Shown: positions 14,402-23,634 of the stretch, piece by piece
How the letters are laid out: every line of letters begins with the position of its first letter
Numbering within the stretch: the stretch's first letter is position 1
From: Lederbergia citri
GTDB lineage: Bacteria > Bacillota > Bacilli > Bacillales > Bacillaceae_C
Length of the DNA: 64,000 nt
Reading direction: 5' to 3'
Assembly (NCBI RefSeq): GCF_018343625.1
Contig: NZ_JAGYPG010000002.1
Coordinates: 1,159,280-1,223,279 of the forward strand
Notes under the pieces: model-generated
Told to the model about the DNA's origin: nothing
Seen by the model: the letters and a program-made list of their open reading frames with translations, nothing else
Databases searched by the model: none
Made by a program: the position numbers and the translations under genes

Positions 14402-16888
14402 TTACTCGTATCTCAATGCTTCACTTAATTTTGTTTTTGCAGCTCTTGAGGCGGGAGCAAAACTAGAAATCAAGCTAACAGAAAGTCCAAACAAAGTAGT
14501 TGCAAAGATGATGCCCCATGAGATTCCAAAATCAAAAGTGAGTGAACTTACTTCCAAAAACGTGGAAGTAATATAGATTAAAAGAATTCCAAACAGGGAG
14601 CCGATAATTGTCGCCGCTAGCCCGATACCTAAACCTTCCAGTAGAATCATGCCAACTATTTGCCTGCGTGACACACCAACTGCACGCATCATCCCAATTT
14701 CACGAATCCGTTCCATTACACTAATCAATAATGTATTGGTGATTCCAATCCCTGAAACTATGATGGCTAAGACGACAAGTCCGTTTATAATCGTGAATGA
14801 TCCTGTAAAAGTCGCTTTAATTACGGCTACCCAATCTTCCGGTCCAAACATTTCTTCAATTCTTTCTCCAAACTGATCAAAAATTCTTTTCCTTAATTCC
14901 AGCGGACTTGTATCCTCATCTTTTATGACAAGGGCATTTCTTTCATATTTAAGTCCAAAACTCTCTTTAAAGGCTTCTTCTTTCATAAAAGCCCCGTAGC
15001 CGCTGTTTTTCATCGAGTCGACAATGCCAACAACCTTATAAGCTTTTAATCCTTGAAGTGTATCGAGTAGAATGCTTTCTCCGAATGTACCTCCCCACAC
15101 ATCGTAGGAAATTTTATCTAAAAGGATTTCATCTGACTGTAATTGCTTTATTCGCTCACTGTTACTCATATCTGGAGAAGTAAACAATGAGAAACGATCA
15201 ATCCATTCCTCGCCAACCCCATAAACCGGCAGTTTACGTTTTTGGTCGCCGAGGCTCCAGATAACGGATTGCATAGAATAAGTGATTGCCCCGTCAACAC
15301 CCTCAATATTCTTTAAGGTTTCTAAATCCTCTTTTTCAACATGGTGAAACATGATATCTAAATTTCCTCCATACGATGAATAGATCACTTTTTCATATGT
15401 TTGTAAAAGAGCAGAATTCAATGAACTCATTAGTATAATCATCGTAATTCCTAAACAAAGAATGACTGATGTCATAGAAGTACGGCCTAAATTCCGGTTT
15501 AAATTATTTGCAGCCAATTCACCAGAGAAGCGGAATAATGGTTTATAAACCACTTTCTTTAGGAAAAATTCAAATAGCTTAAACAAATATGGAAAAACGA
15601 AAATGATCCCTATCATCAACGGTACAATCAAAAGTAAATGTTTAATAAAAAACCCGGATGCGATCAACAAAATTCCTATAAAGGCCAGCCACTTACTCGG
15701 CTTAAAAGCTGTAGCGCGATTTTCTTTTACTACCTCAATGACACTTACGTTAACTGCCTGGCGCATCGGATACAATGCAGCAAGAATGGGAACAAGCAAA
15801 CCGGCAAGAGCAGAAAGTATTAAGCCTTTCATCAATACCATTCCGCCTTCATAGACGCTATATATTAAGAAGATAAGGGATTTTAATCCAAGTCCAAATG
15901 CGTATCCGAGCAATAACCCAATCGTTGTTCCCAAAATGGAAATCAGTATAACCTCAGCTAAAACCATTGCTCTTATGTCGGAAGGTGTATACCCCACGGT
16001 TTTTAATACAGCAAATTCATTTTTGCGTTCTTTCATACTTACATAGAAAGAATGGAAAATGATAAAAGCACTAAGGACGATACCTAGAAATCCCGCAATA
16101 TAAAGAGCTAGAAAGAACGAATCAAGCGTTTTGAATGTTGATTCAAAGTCGATCACGACAGGTTGCATATAGATTCCATCGTAATTTTTAACGAATTGTT
16201 CTAGTTGGCTCTCTACAGTTTTCAATGTAGATACGTCTTTTACTTTGACTTGGATATTGTCAATTTTTCCTGGAAGACGATACCAATCCTGTACAACCTT
16301 TAACGGAACAGCTACCGACCATGGGTGATAGTTTGCCATCGACCAGCTTGATGGTCCCATAAGTTCAACCGTATATTTGACGATGGCTGATACTTTAATG
16401 CTTTGTATTCCGGAATCTGTTTTGAAGGAAATCGTATCTCCTACATTGACTTTCCATACTCTAGCTGTTCGATCCGTGATGACAGCTCCACCGTTATTCA
16501 GACTCCCTTCAACGACTTTAAAACCCGTAACAGGAGTATCTAAATCGCTATATCCGCTGAGAACGACTCTTTTTTGAATGGGGGATTTGTTCGCCCCTTC
16601 GATTTCAATATTCGTATTTTCTTTTAACACCGCAATGGATGACATACTTTCTAATTTCTTTATATCTTGATGAACCTCTTCTGAAAAATACGCCTCTGTC
16701 CCGTTAATATTAAAATCCGCTTTCCCAAAAGCATTTTTTAAGAAAATCGGGAATGCTTTTTCGGCAGAGTCAACAGCAGCAACGACGGCAAATGTAGATG
16801 CTACCCCAATAACAATTGACACAATCATTAGAAAGCTTCGGAGCTTTCTTCGCATTAAGTTACGCCATGCTACTAGCCAATGGTTCAT
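14402..16888 (-). CDS. ABC transporter permease, FtsX/MacB type, duplicated
   Basis: An 828-residue membrane protein with two FtsX repeats. It has an N-terminal helix (MRRKLRSFLMIVSIVIGVAS), a large extracytoplasmic domain, three helices around residues 260-390, then a second external domain and three C-terminal helices ending in PASRAAKTKLSEALRYE. This is the layout of ten-helix MacB-superfamily permeases that move or extract lipids, lipoproteins or antimicrobial peptides. The start at 16888 is chosen because GGGAG precedes it; it overlaps the ATPase gene by 29 bp. With the ATPase and the nearby kinase/regulator it may be an antibiotic-responsive export module. Confidence 0.88.
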   Translation of the reverse strand: MNHWLVAWRNLMRRKLRSFLMIVSIVIGVASTFAVVAAVDSAEKAFPIFLKNAFGKADFNINGTEAYFSEEVHQDIKKLESMSSIAVLKENTNIEIEGANKSPIQKRVVLSGYSDLDTPVTGFKVVEGSLNNGGAVITDRTARVWKVNVGDTISFKTDSGIQSIKVSAIVKYTVELMGPSSWSMANYHPWSVAVPLKVVQDWYRLPGKIDNIQVKVKDVSTLKTVESQLEQFVKNYDGIYMQPVVIDFESTFKTLDSFFLALYIAGFLGIVLSAFIIFHSFYVSMKERKNEFAVLKTVGYTPSDIRAMVLAEVILISILGTTIGLLLGYAFGLGLKSLIFLIYSVYEGGMVLMKGLILSALAGLLVPILAALYPMRQAVNVSVIEVVKENRATAFKPSKWLAFIGILLIASGFFIKHLLLIVPLMIGIIFVFPYLFKLFEFFLKKVVYKPLFRFSGELAANNLNRNLGRTSMTSVILCLGITMIILMSSLNSALLQTYEKVIYSSYGGNLDIMFHHVEKEDLETLKNIEGVDGAITYSMQSVIWSLGDQKRKLPVYGVGEEWIDRFSLFTSPDMSNSERIKQLQSDEILLDKISYDVWGGTFGESILLDTLQGLKAYKVVGIVDSMKNSGYGAFMKEEAFKESFGLKYERNALVIKDEDTSPLELRKRIFDQFGERIEEMFGPEDWVAVIKATFTGSFTIINGLVVLAIIVSGIGITNTLLISVMERIREIGMMRAVGVSRRQIVGMILLEGLGIGLAATIIGSLFGILLIYITSTFLEVSSLTFDFGISWGIIFATTLFGLSVSLISSFAPASRAAKTKLSEALRYE

Positions 16889-17576
16889 TTCTAGCCACTC
16901 CCTTTCTGCGATCCTGTACAATTTCGCCATCCGAGATTAAGATTATGCGATCTGCTACCTTAGCAGCCTGCTCGTCATGAGTCACTATCACAATCGTTAT
17001 TTTTTCTTCCTTATTCAACTTGGAAAGTAATTGCAAAATATCAGTGCCATTTTTCTGATCTAGATTTCCGGTAGGCTCATCTGCCAAAATTAATTGAGGC
17101 TTCATAGCAAGTGCTCTCGCAATGGCTACCCGTTGTTGCTGACCTCCGCTTAGCTGGGACGGAAACTGTGATTCCTTCCCTTCCAGGTTTACATCCTTCA
17201 TCAGCTGCTTAACTCGATGTAAAATCTCATCTTTAGGAGTTTTATTAGCTGATAGGGCGAGTGCAATATTTTCGGCAACGGTCATCATAGGCAGCAGTTG
17301 ATAGTTTTGAAAGACAAACCCTACCTTTGTTCGACGGAAAAGCGTTCGTTCTTTTTCATTCAATTTGTTTAAATGAACACCATCAACAATCATTTCTCCT
17401 GTTGTCGGTAAGTCCAACCCACCCATTAATTGCAAGAGTGTACTTTTCCCAGATCCACTAGGACCCATAATGGCTACGAACTCACCATTTTTGATGTGGA
17501 CATTGTTATGTTTTAGTGCAAAAAAATCACCGGACTCTAAAGAATACACCTTTGATACGTCTTGAATCGAAATCAT
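16860..17576 (-). CDS. ABC transporter ATP-binding protein, MacB/LolD type
   Basis: An ATPase of 238 residues pairing with the overlapping FtsX-type permease. Visible motifs are Walker A GPSGSGKST, Q-loop FVFQNYQLLP, signature LSGGQQQRVAIARALA, Walker B LILADEPTGNLD and switch histidine IVTHDEQAA. The EPTGNLD form is typical of the LolD/MacB/BceA subfamily. The start is the ATG at 17576 with GGAGG seven bases upstream. Its promoter (17638-17692) carries TGCGG direct repeats shared with the exporter at 10976-12745. Confidence 0.92.
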   Translation of the reverse strand: MISIQDVSKVYSLESGDFFALKHNNVHIKNGEFVAIMGPSGSGKSTLLQLMGGLDLPTTGEMIVDGVHLNKLNEKERTLFRRTKVGFVFQNYQLLPMMTVAENIALALSANKTPKDEILHRVKQLMKDVNLEGKESQFPSQLSGGQQQRVAIARALAMKPQLILADEPTGNLDQKNGTDILQLLSKLNKEEKITIVIVTHDEQAAKVADRIILISDGEIVQDRRKGVARNEPLASSMA

Positions 17577-17637
17577 AAAAATACCTCCGTTTTTCATTTT
17601 TTAACGTAATATTCGTGAAACTCTCTAAGTTGATTAC

Positions 17638-17692
17638 ATTGTACGGCGATTCCATTCACTACAAACCGCAGACATTCTGAACAGGCACCGCA
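17638..17692 (-). promoter_or_regulatory. Activator-type promoter with two TGCGG direct repeats
   Basis: On the minus strand TGCGGTG and TGCGGTT lie 22 bp apart. The second is 27 bases upstream of TACAAT (17638-17643), exactly as at 12782-12857. The -35 region is poor, and the repeat overlaps it, as in activator-dependent promoters. TGCGG is also the half-site of the B. subtilis ComA box, although there the half-sites are inverted. Confidence 0.65.
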
Positions 17693-17741
17693 GAAATTTG
17701 GGGTGCCTCCGAATATGTTTTGCAACGTTGCCTAATAAAAT

Positions 17742-17791
17742 AAAAAGACTATTTCAAATGGATGTTTTCCAACCACTTATAATAGTCTTTT
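17742..17791 (-). terminator. Intrinsic terminator of the response regulator gene
   Basis: AAAAGACTATT pairs with AATAGTCTTTT, with an inner AAGTGG/CCATTT extension, and is followed by TTTATTTT on the minus strand. Confidence 0.75.
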
Positions 17792-17797
17792 ATCAAT

Positions 17798-18448
17798 TTA
17801 TTTCAATTCTTCTTCAGGAATTAATCCAAGATCCTTTGCTTTTTGTACAGTGTCTACTCTCGTTCTAACACCAAATTTTTGATAAAGGGATGTTAAATTA
17901 TACTCTAAAGATCTTTGACTCATCGCTAATTTTGTAGAAATTTCCCTAGTACTTTTTCCTTTTGCAAGCTCAGTGAGAATTTCTTCCTCCAACGAACTAA
18001 GAACGACTTTTTCTTGTGAATTACTACCACTGGCTATGATTCCTGGTCTTCTCAATTCCCTCACTAATGATAGCGGCAATACAACCTGTTGCCTTAAAGC
18101 GCATCGAATGCCAGTTACAAGCTCTTCGCGTGAAGACGTTTTTGATAAGAATCCCGAGACACCTGCTTCTACCAATAAATTAAAATGGGGTTTAATATCA
18201 AATCCTGTATAGATGAGTATGGTTAAATCCGGATTATAAGATAGCGCTTTTTTAGTAAGTTCCAATCCGTTGACGTGGGGCATATATAAGTCAAAAAGTA
18301 AAACATCATATTGATTCAGTTTGATTTCATCCATTACTCTTAATGAGCTATTTTCAATTGTGATTCTAAAATCAGGCTCTTGCTCCAAAAGCATTTTCGT
18401 CCCTTCAATAATGGATAAATGGTCATCCACTATCAGTATGTTAATCAT
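17798..18448 (-). CDS. NarL/FixJ-family (ComA/DegU-like) response regulator
   Basis: A regulator of 216 residues. The receiver domain (residues 1-120) holds the acidic pair DD at 8-9 and the phospho-acceptor D53 in LLFDLYMP. The C-terminal LuxR-type helix-turn-helix is at about 150-205 (LEEEILTELAKGKSTREIS, KLAMSQRSLEYNL). It is the partner of the kinase ending 22 bp upstream. The ATG at 18448 is preferred over a GTG three codons earlier, because AAGGAG would abut the GTG. Likely targets are the two TGCGG-repeat promoters nearby, an inference from proximity and half-site similarity. Confidence 0.9.
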   Translation of the reverse strand: MINILIVDDHLSIIEGTKMLLEQEPDFRITIENSSLRVMDEIKLNQYDVLLFDLYMPHVNGLELTKKALSYNPDLTILIYTGFDIKPHFNLLVEAGVSGFLSKTSSREELVTGIRCALRQQVVLPLSLVRELRRPGIIASGSNSQEKVVLSSLEEEILTELAKGKSTREISTKLAMSQRSLEYNLTSLYQKFGVRTRVDTVQKAKDLGLIPEEELK

Positions 18449-18470
18449 TTGTATCACTTCTCCTTATATA

Positions 18471-19937
18471 TCATGCTCCATCTCTAAACTTTGGAAATTC
18501 TATTAACACTTTTAGCCCCTGATTTAATTGTGAATGAAATTCAATACAGCCGTTAAGGCTTTGAACTCTTTGCCGCATACTTGTTAGTCCCATATTGTTG
18601 AAGGAAGGGTTTAGCTTGTTCGTATCAAATCCTACACCATTATCAGAGTATACGATTTTTAATGGGCCATCTTTAATCAAGCAAAATTTCAAACTAGTTG
18701 CATTTGAGTGCTTTGCCGCGTTATTTAATAGTTCTTGTACAATTCGATAAATTCCTATCGTTAATTCTTCACTTAATATAAGGTCCGTTGTATTCTCTGT
18801 TTGAAAATTGATTTTAAATGTCGATGACACTTGGGTATGGTCAAATAGGTTTTCTAATGCTCTTTCTAGCCCTAATTCTCTAAGTAGTGGAGGACGCAAT
18901 TCATTGCATGTCATTCTTATTTGATGGATCGTATCAAGTAAGCCTTGTTCAATCGCTTTTAGTTGGGTTTTAACCCCAGCTTCTATTTCATATCGATTCA
19001 AAAGCGCTTCCAATCGTCTATACAAATCTATTTGATCCTGAAGTACAGTGTCATGCAAGTCACTAGATAAATTTAATCGTTGCTGCTCTTGGAGATTAAA
19101 TAACAACCTTAATACCCATTGAGGAGTCTCATTTCTTTGCAAAGTTGTTTCCAATTGATTCATTAAATTTTCTATGACATTTAAATTCTCAAATACCATT
19201 ACCGTATAATAAACCAACGTTTCAAGCCAAATGGATTCCATAGAATCTTGGATAGAAGACGCTTGTAACGAAAGAATGTAAGAACAGTTCTTTTTATCTC
19301 CTATCTTAATAAAATACTGGTCCTTTATTCTTTCCAATTTTCCTATTACGATTTGCTGTAGAAAGAAGTCCACCTCATCTAAATTTTCTTCATTATCAAG
19401 GACAATAACTTCAGGTTCAGACATAGGTAAGATAAAGCGAACCTCTTTCAATAATCGACCTTCTAAATCAGATGCTTTCATAACAGCTGACAAATCTTGC
19501 GAATAATCTCTTAAACTTTTTTGTAAAACTTCATAGCGGTTTTTCCTATGTTGAAGTTCACTCTCCATTAATTTTCTTTCTGTTATGTCTCTTATTGCCA
19601 CGACTGTCAAATTATCTTCTGTATCTGGAATAGGAGTAGTCTTGCACTCGAAATGTCTAATCTCTCCATACTTATCAATTACTCTATACTCTGTTGATGA
19701 TGTCTGCTGTGTTGCGATGACATTTTTATGCCTTCCCATTAACCATTCACGGTCTTCCGGATGTACGACATCAAAAATATCTAAATCCGGATTTCCTTCA
19801 AGATTAGACCCAAAAATCTCAAAAAACATGGGGGTTGTGAATCGCACTCTCCGATTTTGATCAACAATTGCAATAATATCGAGTGTATGAGTCGTTATCG
19901 TGTCAAATAGCCAATTAAATCGATTTGATTCTTCCAT
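18471..19937 (-). CDS. Soluble PAS-domain sensor histidine kinase (HisKA_3 type)
   Basis: A 488-residue kinase without membrane helices, so the signal must be cytoplasmic. Residues 5-125 form a PAS domain followed by a PAC motif (YRVIDKYGEIRHFECKT, then AIRDITERK). The phospho-accepting histidine is H295 in SSDLHDTVLQDQ. The ATPase domain (390-488) shows RIVQELLNNAAKHSNA and DNGVGFD. This is the NarX/ComP/DegS-type kinase class that pairs with NarL-family regulators such as the next gene. Residues 150-260 are GAF-like but divergent. A cofactor or ligand in PAS is possible but not readable. Confidence 0.9.
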   Translation of the reverse strand: MEESNRFNWLFDTITTHTLDIIAIVDQNRRVRFTTPMFFEIFGSNLEGNPDLDIFDVVHPEDREWLMGRHKNVIATQQTSSTEYRVIDKYGEIRHFECKTTPIPDTEDNLTVVAIRDITERKLMESELQHRKNRYEVLQKSLRDYSQDLSAVMKASDLEGRLLKEVRFILPMSEPEVIVLDNEENLDEVDFFLQQIVIGKLERIKDQYFIKIGDKKNCSYILSLQASSIQDSMESIWLETLVYYTVMVFENLNVIENLMNQLETTLQRNETPQWVLRLLFNLQEQQRLNLSSDLHDTVLQDQIDLYRRLEALLNRYEIEAGVKTQLKAIEQGLLDTIHQIRMTCNELRPPLLRELGLERALENLFDHTQVSSTFKINFQTENTTDLILSEELTIGIYRIVQELLNNAAKHSNATSLKFCLIKDGPLKIVYSDNGVGFDTNKLNPSFNNMGLTSMRQRVQSLNGCIEFHSQLNQGLKVLIEFPKFRDGA

Positions 19938-20074
19938 TTAATCACCGCTCATTTTTATTTTTTTCGTATCTCTTAGTATAGAGTGTACACGATAAAAGCT
20001 TCCTTGAACCGAAAATTTCTTGCGTGAATGGTGCATTTTTATTGTGGGAAATTGGTCTAAGAAAAGGATAAAAT

Positions 20075-20101
20075 AAAAAAAGCCAAGCAAAGATGCCTGA
20101 C
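20075..20101 (-). terminator. Intrinsic terminator of the PhnA-like gene
   Basis: GTCAGGCA pairs with TGCTTGGC (two G-T pairs) around a four-base loop on the minus strand, followed by seven T residues. Confidence 0.7.
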
Positions 20102-20123
20102 TCGTAAAATTACTATTTAGCTG

Positions 20124-20462
20124 TTACGCCTTCTTTACAAACTCGGATTTTAACTTCATTGCTCCAAAGCCATCTATTTTGCAATCAATGTTATGGTCGC
20201 CTTCCACTAAACGAATACTTTTTACTTTTGTACCAATCTTTAAAACGGAAGAACTCCCTTTTACTTTTAGATCCTTAATAATAGTGACAGCGTCGCCATC
20301 GTTTAGAATATTACCATGAGCGTCTTTTACAACCTTTTCATCGTTCGAACTTTCACCTTCTTGTAAACTCCACTCATAGGCACACTCCGGGCAAACGAGA
20401 AGGCTTCCATCTTCATACGTATATTCTGAATTGCACTTAGTGCAATTGGGCAAATTAGACAT
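20124..20462 (-). CDS. PhnA/YjdM-family zinc-ribbon protein
   Basis: A 112-residue protein with an N-terminal zinc ribbon ([21 protein letters not shown], four cysteines) and a C-terminal SH3-like PhnA domain ([17 protein letters not shown]). It is a cytoplasmic protein. Despite the name, most PhnA/YjdM homologues have no proven phosphonate role. The start at 20462 follows GGAGG by ten bases. It lies 52 bp after the ykoC-type gene without an obvious terminator between them, so read-through from the thiamine operon is possible. Confidence 0.85.
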   Translation of the reverse strand: MSNLPNCTKCNSEYTYEDGSLLVCPECAYEWSLQEGESSNDEKVVKDAHGNILNDGDAVTIIKDLKVKGSSSVLKIGTKVKSIRLVEGDHNIDCKIDGFGAMKLKSEFVKKA

Positions 20463-20514
20463 TATTGCATTTCCTCCAGTATCCATTCTTTCCATCTATG
20501 CCCATCGTACCATA

Positions 20515-21276
20515 TTACGCCAACAAATAGGCTGAAACAAAGGAAATCGTCATAATAACTACAAACACGATATCCATTTTTGAATAATTTGTCGGGTAAA
20601 AGTACGTTCTCTTTGCCCCCATTTGGTAACGTTTTGCTTCCATCGCTACCGCCACCCTTTGAGCCCTTCGAATACTTTGTGCAAATAGCGGTACAGTGTA
20701 CATTCTTAATCTTTCAAAATAGCCTCTTATTCCTTTAGAAAATTGAACGCCTCGTACTTTAAGAGCATTGGACCTCGTTTGCAATTCATCGACAATAACA
20801 GGCAGCATACGAATCGAAGCAATGAAACTATATGCATATTTAGAAGGGAGACGAAACTGCTGCATAAGCGCATAAAAAAAGAGAATAGGCCGAGAAGTCA
20901 ATACGAAAGCCAAGCCCAAAAAACCGAAACAAGCCGTTTTGTATCCGAGTAATAATCCGTAATTAAAGCTTTCCTCAGATATTTTAATTAGGCCCCAAGA
21001 CCACCAAACTGTTTCCCCTTTTCCAAATAACATCATCGTTAGCGCTGACGAGAAAAATGAAAGGATTATAGGCAGCGAAAAGAGGAGTAATCTCCTCCAC
21101 GAATATCCGCTAAAACCATATAACAGGATTCCATATAGGATCATCTGATTGAAGGTGAAAGCAACATGTTGATTGAATAAGACGACTAAGAGCAGGGCAA
21201 AAAACATAGCGAATTTTAGTGCAGGATTAACACGATAAAGCCATGTCTCTCTAGCGGGTGTAAACCATTCCTGCAT
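20515..21276 (-). CDS. ykoC: ECF transporter transmembrane subunit (YkoC/EcfT)
   Basis: A CbiQ/EcfT-type protein of 253 residues with about five membrane helices and the cytoplasmic coupling helices that dock on the ATPases, seen as ALKVRGVQFSKG and VAMEAKRYQMGAKRT. It forms the scaffold of the energy-coupling module for uptake of the thiamine precursor HMP. The ATG at 21276 is preferred over one two codons earlier because AAGGAG is then seven bases away. It overlaps the YkoD-type gene by 26 bp. Confidence 0.88.
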   Translation of the reverse strand: MQEWFTPARETWLYRVNPALKFAMFFALLLVVLFNQHVAFTFNQMILYGILLYGFSGYSWRRLLLFSLPIILSFFSSALTMMLFGKGETVWWSWGLIKISEESFNYGLLLGYKTACFGFLGLAFVLTSRPILFFYALMQQFRLPSKYAYSFIASIRMLPVIVDELQTRSNALKVRGVQFSKGIRGYFERLRMYTVPLFAQSIRRAQRVAVAMEAKRYQMGAKRTYFYPTNYSKMDIVFVVIMTISFVSAYLLA

Positions 21277-22753
21277 ATGCATTCTCCTTTCGTTTTTGCT
21301 CCTGCTGAATCAATTTACCTTTATCGATTGTCCAAACTTCCGTCGCAAACTGTTCAGCAATCATCATATCGTGAGTGACCATGATGATGGTCGTTCCATT
21401 TTTACGCAGTTCTTCTAGTTGTTCTAACATAATAAAAGTGTTCCGGGCATCCTGGCCAAACGTAGGTTCATCCAATAATAGAACTTCAGAACCTTGGGCA
21501 AAAGCAGTGGCTACGCTGAGTCGGCGCTTTTGTCCGATTGATAATTGAAATGGATGACGATCTTCGTTGACGTGGATTTGAAAAGTGTCTAATAGATCCA
21601 TTACTTTCCCACGTATTTCCGAATCAGGCAATCCCGATACTGTATACGAAAAGGCAATTTCGTCAAATACAGAATTCGTCACAAACTGTAGCTCAGGATT
21701 TTGAAAAACGAGTGATAGTCCAGTCGGTGGAGTTTTTTTCTTTTTATCTATGTCAATCTGCTTACCATTTACTTCGTAAACGCCTGATGAGCGGAGTAAT
21801 TGCATTAACGAAAGCAGGAACGTGCTTTTTCCAGCTCCATTCTCACCGATAATCGCAACCCAGCTTCCGCGTCTTATCTCTGCCCTTGGGATATTTAATT
21901 TTTCCGTTTTTCCTCGGTATCCTTTAAAGTCTTGAAGCTTAATGATTTGTGAGGTTGATAGATTTTCTTTCTTTCTATTTTCTTCGGTATTTTTATATTT
22001 CTCCGATGCAAGATAATCCTGCCACACTTCTGGATACCAAATGCCATATTGGATGAGTTCTTCTCGATGTTTTTCAAAAATGACAGAAGGTAGCCCATCA
22101 GCAAGAATTTCTCCTATATGATTGAACAGCACAACCCGATCAACCCAATCAGCAATTTGATCAATTTTATGCTCTACAATCACAACCGTTTTATCCCCTG
22201 CTACTTCCTTCACCGAATCCCAGATTTGAACTGTTCCTTCTGGATCTAGTAAAGCGGATGGCTCATCAAGGAATAGAACATCCGGCTGGAGCAATAAGAC
22301 CGAAGCAAGAGCCAAACGTTGCTTCATTCCTTGTGAAAGATCCTGTATAGGCGTATGCACGTCTAATGAGCCTAAGCCTACTCGTACAAGCGCATCTTTG
22401 ATCATTTCATCCATTTGTTCCCTTGGTATATTTAAATTTTCCAATACAAAAGCCAATTCTTCGTCCACATAGGGCATACAAAATTGAGTATCGGGATCCT
22501 GAAAAACAAATCCCCATGATTCTGGAAGTTGGATTGAATCATGTTTGAGGGGGACTTCAATCGAATTTGGAACAATCCCACTTAATACTTGGAGTAAGGT
22601 TGATTTTCCGCAGCCGCTTGGCCCCAGCAATAATACCTTTTCTCCTTTTAAAACGGTAAAGGAGAGATCCTTGAAAATCAAAGATGGCTCTCCTGGAAAT
22701 TTTAATCGTAAATTCGAAACTCCCATTATCGGATCTTGTAGTTGTAATTCCAA
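21251..22753 (-). CDS. ykoD: ECF transporter double ATPase (YkoD)
   Basis: A protein of about 500 residues with two complete ABC ATPase domains. The first has Walker A GPSGCGKST, signature LSQGMKQRLALASVLL and LFLDEPSALLD. The second has GENGAGKST, LSIGQKRRLSVATAFA and LLLDEPTFGQD. It powers the HMP/thiamine-precursor transporter together with YkoE and YkoC. The start is probably the TTG at 22753, because AGGTGA lies six bases before it. The GTG at 22762 would overlap the Shine-Dalgarno sequence. Control by the upstream TPP riboswitch is expected for the whole unit. Confidence 0.9.
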   Translation of the reverse strand: MELQLQDPIMGVSNLRLKFPGEPSLIFKDLSFTVLKGEKVLLLGPSGCGKSTLLQVLSGIVPNSIEVPLKHDSIQLPESWGFVFQDPDTQFCMPYVDEELAFVLENLNIPREQMDEMIKDALVRVGLGSLDVHTPIQDLSQGMKQRLALASVLLLQPDVLFLDEPSALLDPEGTVQIWDSVKEVAGDKTVVIVEHKIDQIADWVDRVVLFNHIGEILADGLPSVIFEKHREELIQYGIWYPEVWQDYLASEKYKNTEENRKKENLSTSQIIKLQDFKGYRGKTEKLNIPRAEIRRGSWVAIIGENGAGKSTFLLSLMQLLRSSGVYEVNGKQIDIDKKKKTPPTGLSLVFQNPELQFVTNSVFDEIAFSYTVSGLPDSEIRGKVMDLLDTFQIHVNEDRHPFQLSIGQKRRLSVATAFAQGSEVLLLDEPTFGQDARNTFIMLEQLEELRKNGTTIIMVTHDMMIAEQFATEVWTIDKGKLIQQEQKRKENAYAGMVYTR

Positions 22754-22814
22754 AAAAATCACCTAGCTTTTCGAAAAAGTAAGAGTTTCATTGGCCCTTC
22801 CCAACCTTACCAAA

Positions 22815-23381
22815 CTATTTATCTAACAGCGAATATTCTTCCTTAGAGACTGGTCTAATCAGATTTGTTACACCCGTCCCTTCTAAAGCACGAACGATAT
22901 AGTATGCAAATACTCCAGTAAATAGGAAAGCACTAATGACGCGTAAACCGTACTTCGTAAATAGCGCCCATGCTTCTAAATTCGCATATCCATAAAACCA
23001 ATCTAAGAAGAAGCCGGCGAAGCAAGACGCAATACCCGCTAATCCTGCCACTACAATCCCGAACTTTTTATAACGGAATCCAGCGAATAATATCTCAGCA
23101 CCTAGCCCTTGGATAAAGCCGTAAATGAGGACTTCAATCCCGTGGCCGATAAACGCCGAAAGCCCCGCTGCAGACACGCTTGATAATAAAGCAACCCCCG
23201 GCTTGCGAATAAGCAAAAAGGCAAATGGGCCGACCATAAACCACATTCCATAAATTAATTGCCGTGCAACCGGAAGCATCGGTTTCACGACCGTATATAA
23301 GTCATCCCAAAATTTCATAATGATGCCAAAGACAATTCCAATCATGACAGTGATCAGTAAATCTGAAAACTTCAACTTCAT
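22815..23381 (-). CDS. ykoE: ECF transporter substrate-binding membrane subunit (YkoE)
   Basis: An integral membrane protein of 188 residues with five or six helices (KLKFSDLLITVMIGIVFGII at the N terminus). It is of the YkoE family, the S-component for hydroxymethylpyrimidine/thiamine precursors. It is the first gene after a TPP riboswitch and attenuator, matching the B. subtilis ykoFEDC unit. Here ykoF, which encodes a thiamine-binding protein in B. subtilis, is missing. The ATG at 23381 has AAGGGG nine bases upstream; an in-frame TTG three codons earlier is less likely. Confidence 0.9.
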   Translation of the reverse strand: MKLKFSDLLITVMIGIVFGIIMKFWDDLYTVVKPMLPVARQLIYGMWFMVGPFAFLLIRKPGVALLSSVSAAGLSAFIGHGIEVLIYGFIQGLGAEILFAGFRYKKFGIVVAGLAGIASCFAGFFLDWFYGYANLEAWALFTKYGLRVISAFLFTGVFAYYIVRALEGTGVTNLIRPVSKEEYSLLDK

Positions 23382-23411
23382 TTTTTCCAACCCCTTAACT
23401 TTTTTCTATAC

Positions 23412-23439
23412 AAAAAAAGCCGTCTGAATGCGCAGACGG
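23412..23439 (-). terminator. TPP-riboswitch attenuator terminator
   Basis: CCGTCTG pairs with CAGACGG around a six-base loop, followed by CTTTTTTT on the minus strand, between the TPP aptamer and ykoE. Thiamine pyrophosphate binding should favour this terminator. Confidence 0.88.
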
Positions 23440-23466
23440 TCGAGAAGGGCCTAAAAAAGATCACAC

Positions 23467-23570
23467 TGGATCTATATTCTCTACGCTGGCATTACCCAGA
23501 TCAGATTAACGGTCAGCAGCGGTTAACAGCTACTATCTCAGCCTGATTCACTCAAGCACCCGGACGGACA
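23467..23570 (-). promoter_or_regulatory. TPP (THI-box) riboswitch
   Basis: On the minus strand the conserved elements appear in order: GGGTGC, GGCTGAGA, ACC, then CTGATCTGGGTAATGCCAGC and GTAGAGAA. These are the hallmark THI-box helices P2-P5. The loop between CTGAGA and ACC holds the variable P3 arm. It controls the ykoEDC unit, lowering expression when thiamine pyrophosphate is abundant. Confidence 0.95.
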
Positions 23571-23634
23571 TTTTATGTAATTAGCGCTAGTATACCGTAG
23601 TTCCCAGCTTATATCAAATTCATTCGTGCAATGT

